Below, piece after piece: positions 24,328-31,476 of a stretch of 64,000 bases of DNA. The notes beneath the pieces were generated by a model. The model worked only from the letters and a program-made list of their open reading frames with translations, ran no database searches and was not told where the DNA came from. Source of the DNA: CAIWHR01 sp963813415 (GTDB taxonomy: Bacteria; Pseudomonadota; Gammaproteobacteria; Burkholderiales; Casimicrobiaceae). Each line of letters begins with the position of its first letter. Within the stretch, counting starts at the first letter, position 1. Position numbers and translations under genes: made by a program. The DNA lies in NCBI GenBank assembly GCA_963813415.1, contig CAWEYW010000003.1, forward strand, positions 372,001 to 436,000, in the 5' to 3' direction.

Positions 24328-26066
24328 ACGATCCCGTAGTTCGCGCTCACGCACCGGGTCAGGCCGGAAACGAAAGTGGTGCGTCGCTCGACGCCGAAGC
24401 CATGCAGAAGCTCGCGGCGGACGTAGCGGCATGGGAGAAGAACGAGGTCGCGGGCTTCGTCGCCCGGGCGCCCGAGCGGCGTCCGGAATTCACCACGATC
24501 GGCGGCATGCCGCTCAAGCGCACGTACACCGCACTCGATGTCGCGGACACCCCGCTCGAGGACATCGGGCTTCCGGGCCGCTATCCGTTCACCCGCGGTC
24601 CGTATCCGACGATGTATCGCGGCCGCCTCTGGACCATGCGCCAGATCGCCGGCTTCGGCACGGCAGAAGACACGAACAACCGTTTCAAGTACCTCATCAG
24701 CCAGGGCCAGACGGGACTCTCCACGGACTTCGACATGCCCACGCTCATGGGCTACGACAGCGATCACCCGATGAGCGAGGGCGAGGTCGGCCGCGAGGGC
24801 GTGGCGATCGACACGCTGGCCGACATGGAGCATCTTTTCGATGGCATCGACCTCGAAAAAATCTCCGTGTCGATGACCATCAATCCGTCGGCGTGGATCC
24901 TGCTCGCGATGTACGTCGCGCTGGCGCAGCAGAAAGGCTACGACCTCAACCGGCTGTCGGGCACGATCCAGGCCGACATCCTGAAGGAGTACATGGCGCA
25001 GAAGGAGTGGATCTTCCCGATCGCGCCTTCGGTGCGCATCGTGCGCGATTGCATCACGTATTGCGCCCGCAACATGAAGCGCTACAACCCGATCAACATC
25101 TCGGGATACCACATCTCCGAGGCCGGGAGCTCGCCGCTCGACGAGGCGGCGTTCACCATGTGCAATCTCATCACCTACGTCGAGGAGGTCACGAGGACCG
25201 GCATGCACGTGGATGAATTCGCGCCGCGGCTCGCGTTCTTCTTCGTCTGCCAGGCGGATTTCTTCGAGGAGATCGCCAAGTTCCGGGCATTGCGCCGGGT
25301 GTACGCGAAGATCATGAAGGAGCGCTTCGGGGCGCGGAATCCCGAGTCGATGCGGCTGCGCTTCCATTGCCAGACGGCGGCCGCATCGCTCACCAAGCCC
25401 CAGTACCAGATCAACGTCGTGCGCACCGGGCTGCAGGCGCTCGCCGCCGTGCTCGGCGGGGCCCAGAGCCTGCACACCAACGGGATGGACGAAGCCTTCG
25501 CGATCCCGACGGAGGAGGCGATGAAGATCGCGCTGCGCACGCAGCAGATCATCGCGCACGAAAGCGGCGTCGCGGATGTGGTCGATCCGCTTGGCGGGTC
25601 CTATCTGGTCGAGAGCCTCACGACGCAATACGAGCGCGCCATCTTCCAGGTGATCGACGAGGTCGACGCGAATGGCGGCACCGTCAAGCTCATCGACGAG
25701 GGCTGGTTCCAGCGACGGATTGCCGATTTCGCGTACGAGACGGCGCTCAGGAAGGCAAGCGGCAGGAAACCGGTCATTGGCGTCAACATGTTCGCCGACC
25801 CCGAGGAGACGGCCGACATCGAGCTGCATCCGCACGATCCCACCACTGCAACACGTCAGATCGAGCGGCTGCAGCGTGTGCGGCGCGAGCGTGACAACGC
25901 GAAAGTGAATGCGCTGCTCGATCGGCTCGTGCAGGTCGCGAACAACGCGGACGAGAACATCATGCCCGTCACGATCGAGCTCGTGCAGGCGGGAGCGACG
26001 ATGGGCGATATCGTCGAGCGGCTGAAGACCGTCTGGGGAACCTACCGCGAGCGCCCGGTGTTTTGA
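24324..26066 (+). CDS. hcmA: 2-hydroxyisobutyryl-CoA mutase large subunit (predicted)
   Basis: 580 residues, the substrate-binding TIM-barrel subunit of the methylmalonyl-CoA mutase family without the B12 domain. The key position that is Tyr in methylmalonyl-CoA mutase (RQYAGF) is isoleucine here: I108 in WTMRQIAGFG. Aspartate D135 lies exactly 27 residues later (GLSTDFDMPT). This Ile/Asp pair at the same spacing matches Ile90/Asp117 of the Aquincola 2-hydroxyisobutyryl-CoA mutase. Other conserved segments are SGTIQADILKEYMAQ, ISGYHISEAGSSP and QSLHTNGMDEAFAIPT. It should interconvert 2-hydroxyisobutyryl-CoA and 3-hydroxybutyryl-CoA. The ATG overlaps the upstream stop. Confidence 0.87.
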   Translation: MNDPVVRAHAPGQAGNESGASLDAEAMQKLAADVAAWEKNEVAGFVARAPERRPEFTTIGGMPLKRTYTALDVADTPLEDIGLPGRYPFTRGPYPTMYRGRLWTMRQIAGFGTAEDTNNRFKYLISQGQTGLSTDFDMPTLMGYDSDHPMSEGEVGREGVAIDTLADMEHLFDGIDLEKISVSMTINPSAWILLAMYVALAQQKGYDLNRLSGTIQADILKEYMAQKEWIFPIAPSVRIVRDCITYCARNMKRYNPINISGYHISEAGSSPLDEAAFTMCNLITYVEEVTRTGMHVDEFAPRLAFFFVCQADFFEEIAKFRALRRVYAKIMKERFGARNPESMRLRFHCQTAAASLTKPQYQINVVRTGLQALAAVLGGAQSLHTNGMDEAFAIPTEEAMKIALRTQQIIAHESGVADVVDPLGGSYLVESLTTQYERAIFQVIDEVDANGGTVKLIDEGWFQRRIADFAYETALRKASGRKPVIGVNMFADPEETADIELHPHDPTTATRQIERLQRVRRERDNAKVNALLDRLVQVANNADENIMPVTIELVQAGATMGDIVERLKTVWGTYRERPVF

Positions 26067-26073
26067 ACCGGGC
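26053..26073 (+). terminator. Hairpin spanning the hcmA stop codon
   Basis: GCCCGGT (26053-26059) pairs with ACCGGGC (26067-26073) around a 7-base loop that contains the TGA. There is no T tract after it, so it is a weak or Rho-assisted terminator at best, or an mRNA 3'-end stabiliser. Confidence 0.35.
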
Positions 26074-26085
26074 CTGCCGCCGTCG

Positions 26086-26139
26086 TTGTCGGTCAGGCTT
26101 CGGCGGCCACGGCGCACCACGATCTTTGTCGGTCAGGCT
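26086..26139 (+). repeat. Two direct copies of TTGTCGGTCAGGCT
   Basis: The 14-base sequence occurs at 26086-26099 and 26126-26139, 40 bases apart, in the gap between hcmA and the next gene. The context resembles dispersed GTCGG-type intergenic repeats of betaproteobacteria. The rest of the gap (26140-26292) shows nothing I can name. Confidence 0.5.
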
Positions 26140-26292
26140 CCAACCCGACGAGGGTGCCGTCATCATCCTGGCCCGCGCCTGGACCCGCGATCCTGCTGCA
26201 CGACGCACACCTGGCGCCACGGTCAAACGCGCAACGCGCAGGATGGCACGCGCATGCGAAACTACGCGCCCTGAAGCGCCTGCCCTCCTGCA

Positions 26293-27336
26293 ATGCTCAT
26301 CCCCTATCGTGAGTTCCAGCCCGCACACGGCGCACGCGCCGAGATAGCGCACGATGCCGCGCTGATCGGCCGTGCACGCGCAGACGCGGGCCTGGTGCTG
26401 CGCTCGCTCGCCACGCTGCGTGGCGACGGCGAGGCCATCACCGTCGGCGAGAACGTATTCTTCGACGAGCGGGCAACGGTGCACATCGCGGACGGGCTCA
26501 TCCCGTCGGTCGTGGGCCACGAGGTGACGGTAGGCAAGTACGCGCTGGTGCACGCGTGCACACTCGAGGACGGCGTGGTGATCGGCGATGCCGCCGTCGT
26601 CATGGACGGCGCGGTGGTCGGCGCTTATGCAGTCATCGCGGCGGGCAGCCTCGTGCCTCCGCGCAAGACCCTGCCCGGCGGCTTCCTCTACGCCGGCAAC
26701 CCGGCGCTGCCGGTGCGCGACATCGCGCGTGCGGAAGCTCTCGCCTGGGCTGCCGCCATGCGTCGCAACGCTGCCGCCGAGCCCGTCCGGGGTGCCGGCT
26801 TGCCGGAGACGGCGTTGACCGAAGTCGAGCGCGCGCTTGCCGCGGGCACCAAGCCGACGATCGACCGCGCCTACATCGCGCCCACCGCCGTCGTCGTTGG
26901 CGACGTGCGCGTCGGGGCCGAAGCCGGCGTGTTTTTCGGCTGCATCGTCGCTGCGGGCGATGGTCGCATCGTCATCGGTCCCGGCACGAACATCCAGGAC
27001 AACTCCCTGCTCGTGACCGATCGTGTCCGCGGCGATCTCCTGATCGGCGAAGGCGTCACGGTTGGTCACAATGCGCGCATCGGTGCTGCGCATATCGGCG
27101 ACGACGCACTGGTCGGCATGGGCGCCGAGCTCGCCGACGGTGTCCTGGTGCAGGCGGGAGGCTGCGTCGGCGCACGGTCCTATGTCGAGCCGGGCACGAT
27201 CGTCGAGTCGGGGTGGATCTGGGCGGGCCGTCCCGCGCGGCGTTTTCGCGAGGTGAAGGCAAGCGAGCGCGAAGCGTTCGCGCGCTTTCGCGACATCTAC
27301 ATCGGCTACTCGTCCGCTTATCGCGGCCTCGCATGA
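26293..27336 (+). CDS. Tandem gamma-carbonic-anhydrase-like protein (two left-handed beta-helix domains)
   Basis: 347 residues containing two gamma-carbonic-anhydrase-type domains in one chain (about 1-150 and 185-345). Each has the hexapeptide-repeat helix and the GNP or GRP exit turn (YAGNPALPVRDI; WAGRPARRFREV). The three zinc histidines are split between the halves. Domain 1 has H64 and H87 but K82 where the second ligand should be. Domain 2 has H259 at that second place but V241 and G264 at the other two. Spacing is identical in both (18 and 5 residues). Related proteins act as carbonic anhydrases or thioesterases (PaaY, CaiE). The substrate is unknown. Confidence 0.8.
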   Translation: MLIPYREFQPAHGARAEIAHDAALIGRARADAGLVLRSLATLRGDGEAITVGENVFFDERATVHIADGLIPSVVGHEVTVGKYALVHACTLEDGVVIGDAAVVMDGAVVGAYAVIAAGSLVPPRKTLPGGFLYAGNPALPVRDIARAEALAWAAAMRRNAAAEPVRGAGLPETALTEVERALAAGTKPTIDRAYIAPTAVVVGDVRVGAEAGVFFGCIVAAGDGRIVIGPGTNIQDNSLLVTDRVRGDLLIGEGVTVGHNARIGAAHIGDDALVGMGAELADGVLVQAGGCVGARSYVEPGTIVESGWIWAGRPARRFREVKASEREAFARFRDIYIGYSSAYRGLA

Positions 27337-27427
27337 TGCGACGGCGCAAGCCCCGCGCGATGCACGCTGCGGCCGGCCCGCGCACCCCGGGCACAATCGG
27401 CGCGTTGCGCCTCTCACTGGGACTGCC

Positions 27428-27988
27428 ATGAACCTCGATCGCGTTCCCGCCGGCAGGGACCTGCCGAACGACTGCAACGTCATCATCGAAATCCCGATGC
27501 ATGGCGATCCCATCAAGTACGAGGTCGACAAGGAAACGGGGGCGGTGTTCGTCGATCGCTTCATGTCGACGGCGATGCACTATCCGTGCAACTACGGCTA
27601 CATCCCGAGAACGTTGTCGGACGACGGCGATCCTTGCGACGTGCTCGTGCTTTCCCCCGTGCCGCTGATCACCGGGGTCGTCGTGCGGTGTCGCCCGATC
27701 GGCATGCTTCAGATGGACGACGAGGCGGGCGGCGACGCGAAGATCCTTGCGGTGCCGGTAGACAAGCTGTCGGCGCTCTACCGCGCGATCCAGTCGCCGC
27801 GCGATTTGCCGGAGCTCACCACGCTCCAGATCGCGCATTTTTTCGAGCACTACAAGGATCTCGAGCCCGGCAAATGGGTTCGCATCTCGAGCTGGACCGG
27901 CCCGGAGGAGGCCAAGCGCGAAATTCTCGACGGCGTGGCGCGCTTCGAGGCGCGGGCGGGCTCCGACGGTGCGGCCGCAGAGCGCTGA
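27428..27988 (+). CDS. ppa: Inorganic pyrophosphatase (family I)
   Basis: 186 residues, the soluble Mg-dependent enzyme that splits PPi to two phosphates. The signature DDGDPCDVLVLSP with the metal-binding aspartates is present, as are IEIPMHGDPIKYEVDKETG, YPCNYGYIPRTL and DAKILAVPVDK. The length is slightly above the E. coli enzyme because of a variable C-terminus (EARAGSDGAAAER). It follows the mutase/ligase region, where AMP-forming activation would produce PPi, but it is also a general housekeeping gene and that link is only positional. Confidence 0.96.
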   Translation: MNLDRVPAGRDLPNDCNVIIEIPMHGDPIKYEVDKETGAVFVDRFMSTAMHYPCNYGYIPRTLSDDGDPCDVLVLSPVPLITGVVVRCRPIGMLQMDDEAGGDAKILAVPVDKLSALYRAIQSPRDLPELTTLQIAHFFEHYKDLEPGKWVRISSWTGPEEAKREILDGVARFEARAGSDGAAAER

Positions 27989-28087
27989 GGCAGACGCGCC
28001 GCCACAGCACGGGACGTCGGCATTAGCGGCTGCTGCGCTGCTGCGGCGGCGCACGCGCGCCGGCAGCTCGTCTTCCCCGCCCTGTTC

Positions 28088-28918
28088 GTGGTGCTGTGGA
28101 GCACGGGTTTCGTCGCCGCGAAATACGGGCTGCCCTATGCGCCCCCGCTGACGTTTCTCTGGTATCGCTTCCTGCTCGTCGCCGCCTTGATGACGGTCGT
28201 CTCGATCGCGACCCGCGCGCCGTGGCCGGGTTCCCCATTGCAGATTCTGCACATCGCGGTGTCCGCCTGGCTCGTGCATGGCGCTTACCTCGGCGGCGTG
28301 TTCGTCGCGCTCGCGCACGGGATGAGCGCCGGAACGGTCGCCATGCTGGTGGGCCTGCAGCCGCTGCTGACGGTCCTGCTGGCGAGAGGCTGGCTCGGCG
28401 AGCGCGTCGATGCGCGGCAATGGCTCGGTCTCGGGCTCGGCCTCGTCGGCGTGTGGCTCGTGCTGAGCCACCGGGTCACCTTTGCCGCGAACGCGTCAGG
28501 CTTGCTGCCCACCGTCGTCGCGCTGCTCGGGATCAGCATCGGCACGCTGTACCAGAAGCGGTACTGTTCGCGCGTCGACCTGCGCAGCGGCTCCGTCGTG
28601 CAGTTCACTGCCTGCGCGCTGCTGTACGCGCCGCTCGCAATGCGCGAGCACGTGCCGGTTCAATGGACCCACGAGTTCATGTTCGCCCTCGGATGGTCCG
28701 TGCTGGTTCTGTCCGTGGGGGCGATCAGCTTGTTGTACTGGCTGCTGCGCCATGGTGCAGCAGCGAATGTCGCGCGACTGTTCTATCTCGTTCCGCCGGT
28801 CACCGCGCTGCAGGCCTATCTCGCATTCGGCGAGACGCTGAGTCCCACGGCCATGGCCGGCATGGTGCTGATCGCAGTCGGCGTCGCGCTATCCCGTAAT
28901 GGGGTCAGAGCAAGTTAA
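28088..28918 (+). CDS. EamA/DMT-family transporter
   Basis: At least 276 residues with about ten hydrophobic helices and two EamA halves (WSTGFVAAKYGLPYAPPLTF; GTVAMLVGLQPLLTVLLARGWLGE). Such proteins export metabolites or amino acids; the substrate is unknown. The start is uncertain. GTG 28088 cuts into the first helix, while the frame is open without ATG back to the ppa stop and encodes RRQLVFPALFVVLWS, which looks like the true first helix. An ATT at 28022 or another rare start is possible. The last six residues (NGVRAS) and the stop codon are supplied by a dispersed repeat, so the natural C-terminus may have been replaced. Confidence 0.8.
   Translation: MVLWSTGFVAAKYGLPYAPPLTFLWYRFLLVAALMTVVSIATRAPWPGSPLQILHIAVSAWLVHGAYLGGVFVALAHGMSAGTVAMLVGLQPLLTVLLARGWLGERVDARQWLGLGLGLVGVWLVLSHRVTFAANASGLLPTVVALLGISIGTLYQKRYCSRVDLRSGSVVQFTACALLYAPLAMREHVPVQWTHEFMFALGWSVLVLSVGAISLLYWLLRHGAAANVARLFYLVPPVTALQAYLAFGETLSPTAMAGMVLIAVGVALSRNGVRAS
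28896..28917 (+). repeat. Dispersed repeat, copy A (inverted partner of copy C)
   Basis: A 22-base sequence beginning GTAATGGGGTCAGAG that forms the last codons and stop of the EamA gene. It is identical, in inverse orientation, to 31134-31155. The GGGGTCAGAG core resembles short dispersed repeats in proteobacterial genomes that are often near IS200-like or RAYT transposases; that link is from memory. Confidence 0.8.
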
Positions 28919-28944
28919 AGCGCCCCGCTGCCGATTGTTACGCT

Positions 28945-28967
28945 CGTAACGGGGTCAGAGTAAGTTA
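28945..28967 (+). repeat. Dispersed repeat, copy B
   Basis: CGTAACGGGGTCAGAGTAAG and three further bases, differing from copy A at two positions and lying 28 bases after it in the same orientation. With copy A it makes a short tandem pair at the left edge of the sigma-factor block. Confidence 0.75.
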
Positions 28968-29020
28968 TCGGCGGTCGGCCGCTGGTGGTTGTTCGGGCTC
29001 GTATGCCGTCGCCAGGTGCG

Positions 29021-29530
29021 CTAGCGTCGCGCAGCCACGATGCACGTGCCGGCGATGCGATCGTGCAGGAACTGGCGCTGTGGATCGATGCCCGCCCATG
29101 CAAAGTTGACGGCGAGGAGCCATGTTGCGTGGCGTCCGGCACCCACGGCGTATGCCACGATGGCGAGCGCCGGGCCGATCCAGGCGGCCGCATAACGCCC
29201 AAGCGCGCGCGCGACCGACAGGTTCCTGCCCTCGGCATCGACCAGCCAGAGATGCCACGTCCTCATGGCCAGCGTGCGCCGTCCTCCCGTCCAGAAGTAC
29301 GCGCAGTAGCCGCCGAGCACCGCGAAGAGTACGAGGAACGACAGCGTTCGCATACCGGTGTCGAGAACGGCCAGGCGGGTCTGCCCGGGCGCATGGGGCA
29401 TCAGCGGCAGGAGCAGGAAGCCGGCAACGAACAGCACCGCCGCCAGCAACACGAGCTCGTAGGCCAGTGCCGCGATGCGCCGCGTGATGCTCGCGCGCTC
29501 GACCGGGCGGAGGCCGGCGGCCGCGCTCAC
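29021..29530 (-). CDS. RDD-family membrane protein
   Basis: 169 residues with the RDD domain: an N-terminal RRIAALAYELVLLAAVLFVAG helix, then YFWTGGRRTLAMRTWHLWLV, a third helix, and HDRIAGTCIV at the end. These are the Arg-Asp-Asp-type signatures of the family. The function of the family is poorly known; some members are proposed to transport small solutes. It is the last gene of a four-gene ECF sigma block and overlaps the stop of the DUF3106 gene by 4 bases, so translation is coupled. Confidence 0.88.
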   Translation of the reverse strand: MSAAAGLRPVERASITRRIAALAYELVLLAAVLFVAGFLLLPLMPHAPGQTRLAVLDTGMRTLSFLVLFAVLGGYCAYFWTGGRRTLAMRTWHLWLVDAEGRNLSVARALGRYAAAWIGPALAIVAYAVGAGRHATWLLAVNFAWAGIDPQRQFLHDRIAGTCIVAARR

Positions 29531-30018
29531 CGCGCCGGCGGAGACGGCGGCGCGGAGTACGGTGCAGGGCCGCCGCGGTACCGGGAGGCACCGTTGTCCG
29601 GACGGCGAACCGGGTCAGGGCGACGGCGTGCCAGCTCGCGCCGGGCTTCCGGAGGCAGCGTGCGGTATTGCTCCCAGCGCTGGCGCACCTCCTCCCGCTT
29701 GTCCGGCGGGAGTTGCCGCAGCGATCGGTACTGCTCGCGGGCCGCCCGCCGCTGATCCGGCGTGAGCTCCGCCCACGGCCGCATCTGCTGCTGCATGCGC
29801 TCCTGCTCCGGCGGGGCCATGCGCGGGTACCGGCGGGCGAGACCGCGCCACTTGTCGCGGCGCTGTGGATCGAGCTGGTCCCAGTCCGGGCGCAGCGGCG
29901 CCAGAACCCGCTGCTCGTCGGGCGACAGTTGTGACCACCCCGGTCCGGCAGCCTCGGCGGCGCCCGTGAAGCCGAGCGCAAACGCACTGAACACCAGCCA
30001 GGCGAGGAGCATGTGCAT
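29527..30018 (-). CDS. DUF3106 exported protein
   Basis: 163 residues with a signal peptide (MHMLLAWLVFSAFALGFTGAAEA) and a repetitive, basic, Trp/Arg-rich mature part. LSPDEQRVLAPLRPDWDQLD, DKWRGLARRYPRMAPPEQ and LTPDQRRAAREQYRSLRQL are successive copies of a helical DUF3106 motif of about 22 residues. A Pro-rich tail follows. Function is unknown; in betaproteobacteria it is regularly encoded after DUF3619 behind an ECF sigma factor. The start at 30018 begins the signal peptide and leaves 5 bases after the upstream stop. Confidence 0.85.
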   Translation of the reverse strand: MHMLLAWLVFSAFALGFTGAAEAAGPGWSQLSPDEQRVLAPLRPDWDQLDPQRRDKWRGLARRYPRMAPPEQERMQQQMRPWAELTPDQRRAAREQYRSLRQLPPDKREEVRQRWEQYRTLPPEARRELARRRPDPVRRPDNGASRYRGGPAPYSAPPSPPAR

Positions 30019-30023
30019 CCTGG

Positions 30024-30452
30024 TCAGTTGTCGTCCAGGTGCTTGAGCCAATTCTGGAATCCCGTGTCCAGGTAGGCGTCGATCGGGAGGTCCGAGGTCA
30101 GGAGCTCGGCATCGGTTTCGACCAGATCATTGGTCTGCTGCTCGGCTTGCCACGTCTGGTAACCCTGGTACCCGGCTGTCGCTGCGACGATCAGCGCGAT
30201 GCCCAGCCAGAGCTTGCCGCTGAGCCAGAAGCCGCGTCCGCCGGATCCCGAGCGCACCGAGCCGCCACCACCGGCGGCAGCGCCGGCGAGCTGCGGCGTG
30301 GTGACGCGTTCGGGTGCCTCGAGTTGGGCCAGCGCCCGCTGCCTGGCAAGTTGCAGACGATAGGCGGTCCCCGCTCGCATCGAAGCGGTACCCTCATCCA
30401 GGAGTCCGGAGATCTTCCGGCCGAGATCGTCGTCGCGTTGTTGAGTTGTCAT
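30024..30452 (-). CDS. DUF3619 membrane protein, possible partner of the sigma factor
   Basis: 142 residues. A soluble N-terminal part (RKISGLLDEGTASMRAGTAYRLQLARQRAL), a single transmembrane helix (LWLGIALIVAATAGYQGYQTW) and a short acidic outer tail ending in FQNWLKHLDDN. The layout, a small cytoplasmic domain before one membrane span directly after an ECF sigma gene, is that of an anti-sigma factor, though no zinc motif is seen. Its ATG overlaps the sigma stop as ATGA. The role is inferred from position only. Confidence 0.85.
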   Translation of the reverse strand: MTTQQRDDDLGRKISGLLDEGTASMRAGTAYRLQLARQRALAQLEAPERVTTPQLAGAAAGGGGSVRSGSGGRGFWLSGKLWLGIALIVAATAGYQGYQTWQAEQQTNDLVETDAELLTSDLPIDAYLDTGFQNWLKHLDDN

Positions 30453-31018
30453 AGCCTTACCCCTTTGGCCGTGAGCATTTCGGCCAAGGCGTGGACCGCG
30501 CGCGAGCAATGGGTCTTGACGCTGCCTTCCGAGCAGCCCATCGCCGCGGCGGTTTCCGCCACGTCAAGCTCTTCCCAGTAACGCAGCAGAAATGCTTCGC
30601 GTTGACGCGCCGGGAGCCGCGACAACGCCTGCTCGATTACACCTACGATCTGGGCCTGCTCGAACTGTTCGGCCGGGTCGACGGTGGCATTCGAGCCGGA
30701 TTTCGCCGCCAGAGTTTCGAGCGGATCGTAATCTTCGTCCCTTTCCTCGCCTTTGCCCATGGACGAGAGCAGGGTTGTCCACGTCGAACGCACCTTCTGC
30801 CGCCGAAAATGATCGTGGATCGTGTTCTGCAGGATGCGCTGGAACAGCATCGGCAGCTCGGCGATCGGCTTTTCGGAATATTTCTCGGTCAGCTTGAGCA
30901 TCGCGTCCTGGACCACGTCCAAGGCGGTGTGCTCGTCACGAACCGCGAACATGGCCTGCTTGAAGGCGCGGCGCTCGACTTCGGCGAGAAAGGCGGAAAT
31001 TTCTTGGTATGAGGCCAG
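30449..31018 (-). CDS. ECF-type RNA polymerase sigma factor
   Basis: About 189 residues. Sigma region 2 is seen in FAVRDEHTALDVVQDAMLKLTEKY and FRRQKVRSTWTTLLSSM, region 4 in LSRLPARQREAFLLRYWEELDVAETAAAMGCSEGSVKTHCSRAVHAL. The frame is open to 31321, but a TATAAT box at 31057-31052 lies inside that extension, so the start must be downstream of it. No ATG or GTG occurs between the promoter and the conserved ERRAFK segment. CTG at 31018 (LASYQEISAFLAEVERRAF) matches where family members begin. The start codon is therefore an inference; the gene itself is sure. Confidence 0.85.
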   Translation of the reverse strand: MASYQEISAFLAEVERRAFKQAMFAVRDEHTALDVVQDAMLKLTEKYSEKPIAELPMLFQRILQNTIHDHFRRQKVRSTWTTLLSSMGKGEERDEDYDPLETLAAKSGSNATVDPAEQFEQAQIVGVIEQALSRLPARQREAFLLRYWEELDVAETAAAMGCSEGSVKTHCSRAVHALAEMLTAKGVRL

Positions 31019-31051
31019 TTCGGGTTCCGGTGCGCGGGGGGAGGGCGGGGC

Positions 31052-31057
31052 ATTATA
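31052..31057 (-). promoter_or_regulatory. -10 box of the ECF sigma gene
   Basis: A perfect TATAAT on the minus strand, 34 bases before the proposed CTG start. The hexamer 17 bases upstream (CTTACG) is a poor -35, so the promoter may need an activator. Confidence 0.5.
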
Positions 31058-31133
31058 GTGGGCAACGACGACAGCGTAAGTCGACCTCGCCCGGCGCCGT
31101 GCGATCCGGGCTGCCGCCCCCAATGCACGGCCG

Positions 31134-31155
31134 TAACTTGCTCTGACCCCATTAC
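31134..31155 (-). repeat. Dispersed repeat, copy C
   Basis: Exact inverse of the 22-base copy A at 28896-28917. Together they bracket the complete sigma-DUF3619-DUF3106-RDD block (2,260 bases from outer edge to outer edge). Confidence 0.8.
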
Positions 31156-31177
31156 CCCCAATGTTGCGCTGCAGCGC

Positions 31178-31206
31178 TTGACCGTTATTCACTGCCGGCG
31201 TAACGT
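31178..31206 (+). promoter_or_regulatory. Sigma-70-type promoter for ilvBNC
   Basis: TTGACC (31178-31183), a 17-base spacer and TAACGT (31201-31206). Predicted start near 31213, leaving a leader of about 264 bases before ilvB. Confidence 0.45.
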
Positions 31207-31476
31207 ATCGCGTCGGCCGGAAGCGGCCGATGCTGTGCTGCAAAACGGCGATCAAAGTCCCTCCGGCGATGCCACAAGCGTTTCCGGACCATCCCTTGGG
31301 ACAGCGCCGCTGCAAGTTCAATCGCGGCTATCTACCCGATCCAAGCCTTGGTGGGCGCGTCCACCCAGTTGCGCGCCATGCAGTCGAGGGAGCGTCTTGC
31401 TTCCCTCAAGCGTCTCCGAATCCGGGTTTCAGACCAGGAGCCGGGGCTTCGTCACCAATTCGCTTAAGGCATTGCC

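Larger units (their letters stand above)
31019..31476. other. Divergent control region between the sigma factor and ilvB
   Basis: 458 bases without a recognisable gene. It holds the TATAAT box of the sigma gene, repeat copy C, a sigma-70-type promoter for ilvB, and then a 264-base leader before ilvB. I looked in the leader for a short reading frame rich in Ile, Val or Leu and for a terminator with a T tract and saw neither. Two overlapping frames here encode only low-value peptides. Confidence 0.6.

Noticed and set aside
31058..31321. Extended N-terminus of the sigma factor up to an ATG at 31321
   Set aside because: It would contain the repeat copy and a perfect -10 box and has no resemblance to sigma factors.
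31207..31476. Branched-chain leader peptide before ilvB, by analogy with leuA
   Set aside because: No short frame rich in Ile, Val or Leu and no terminator hairpin with a T tract was found in the leader.
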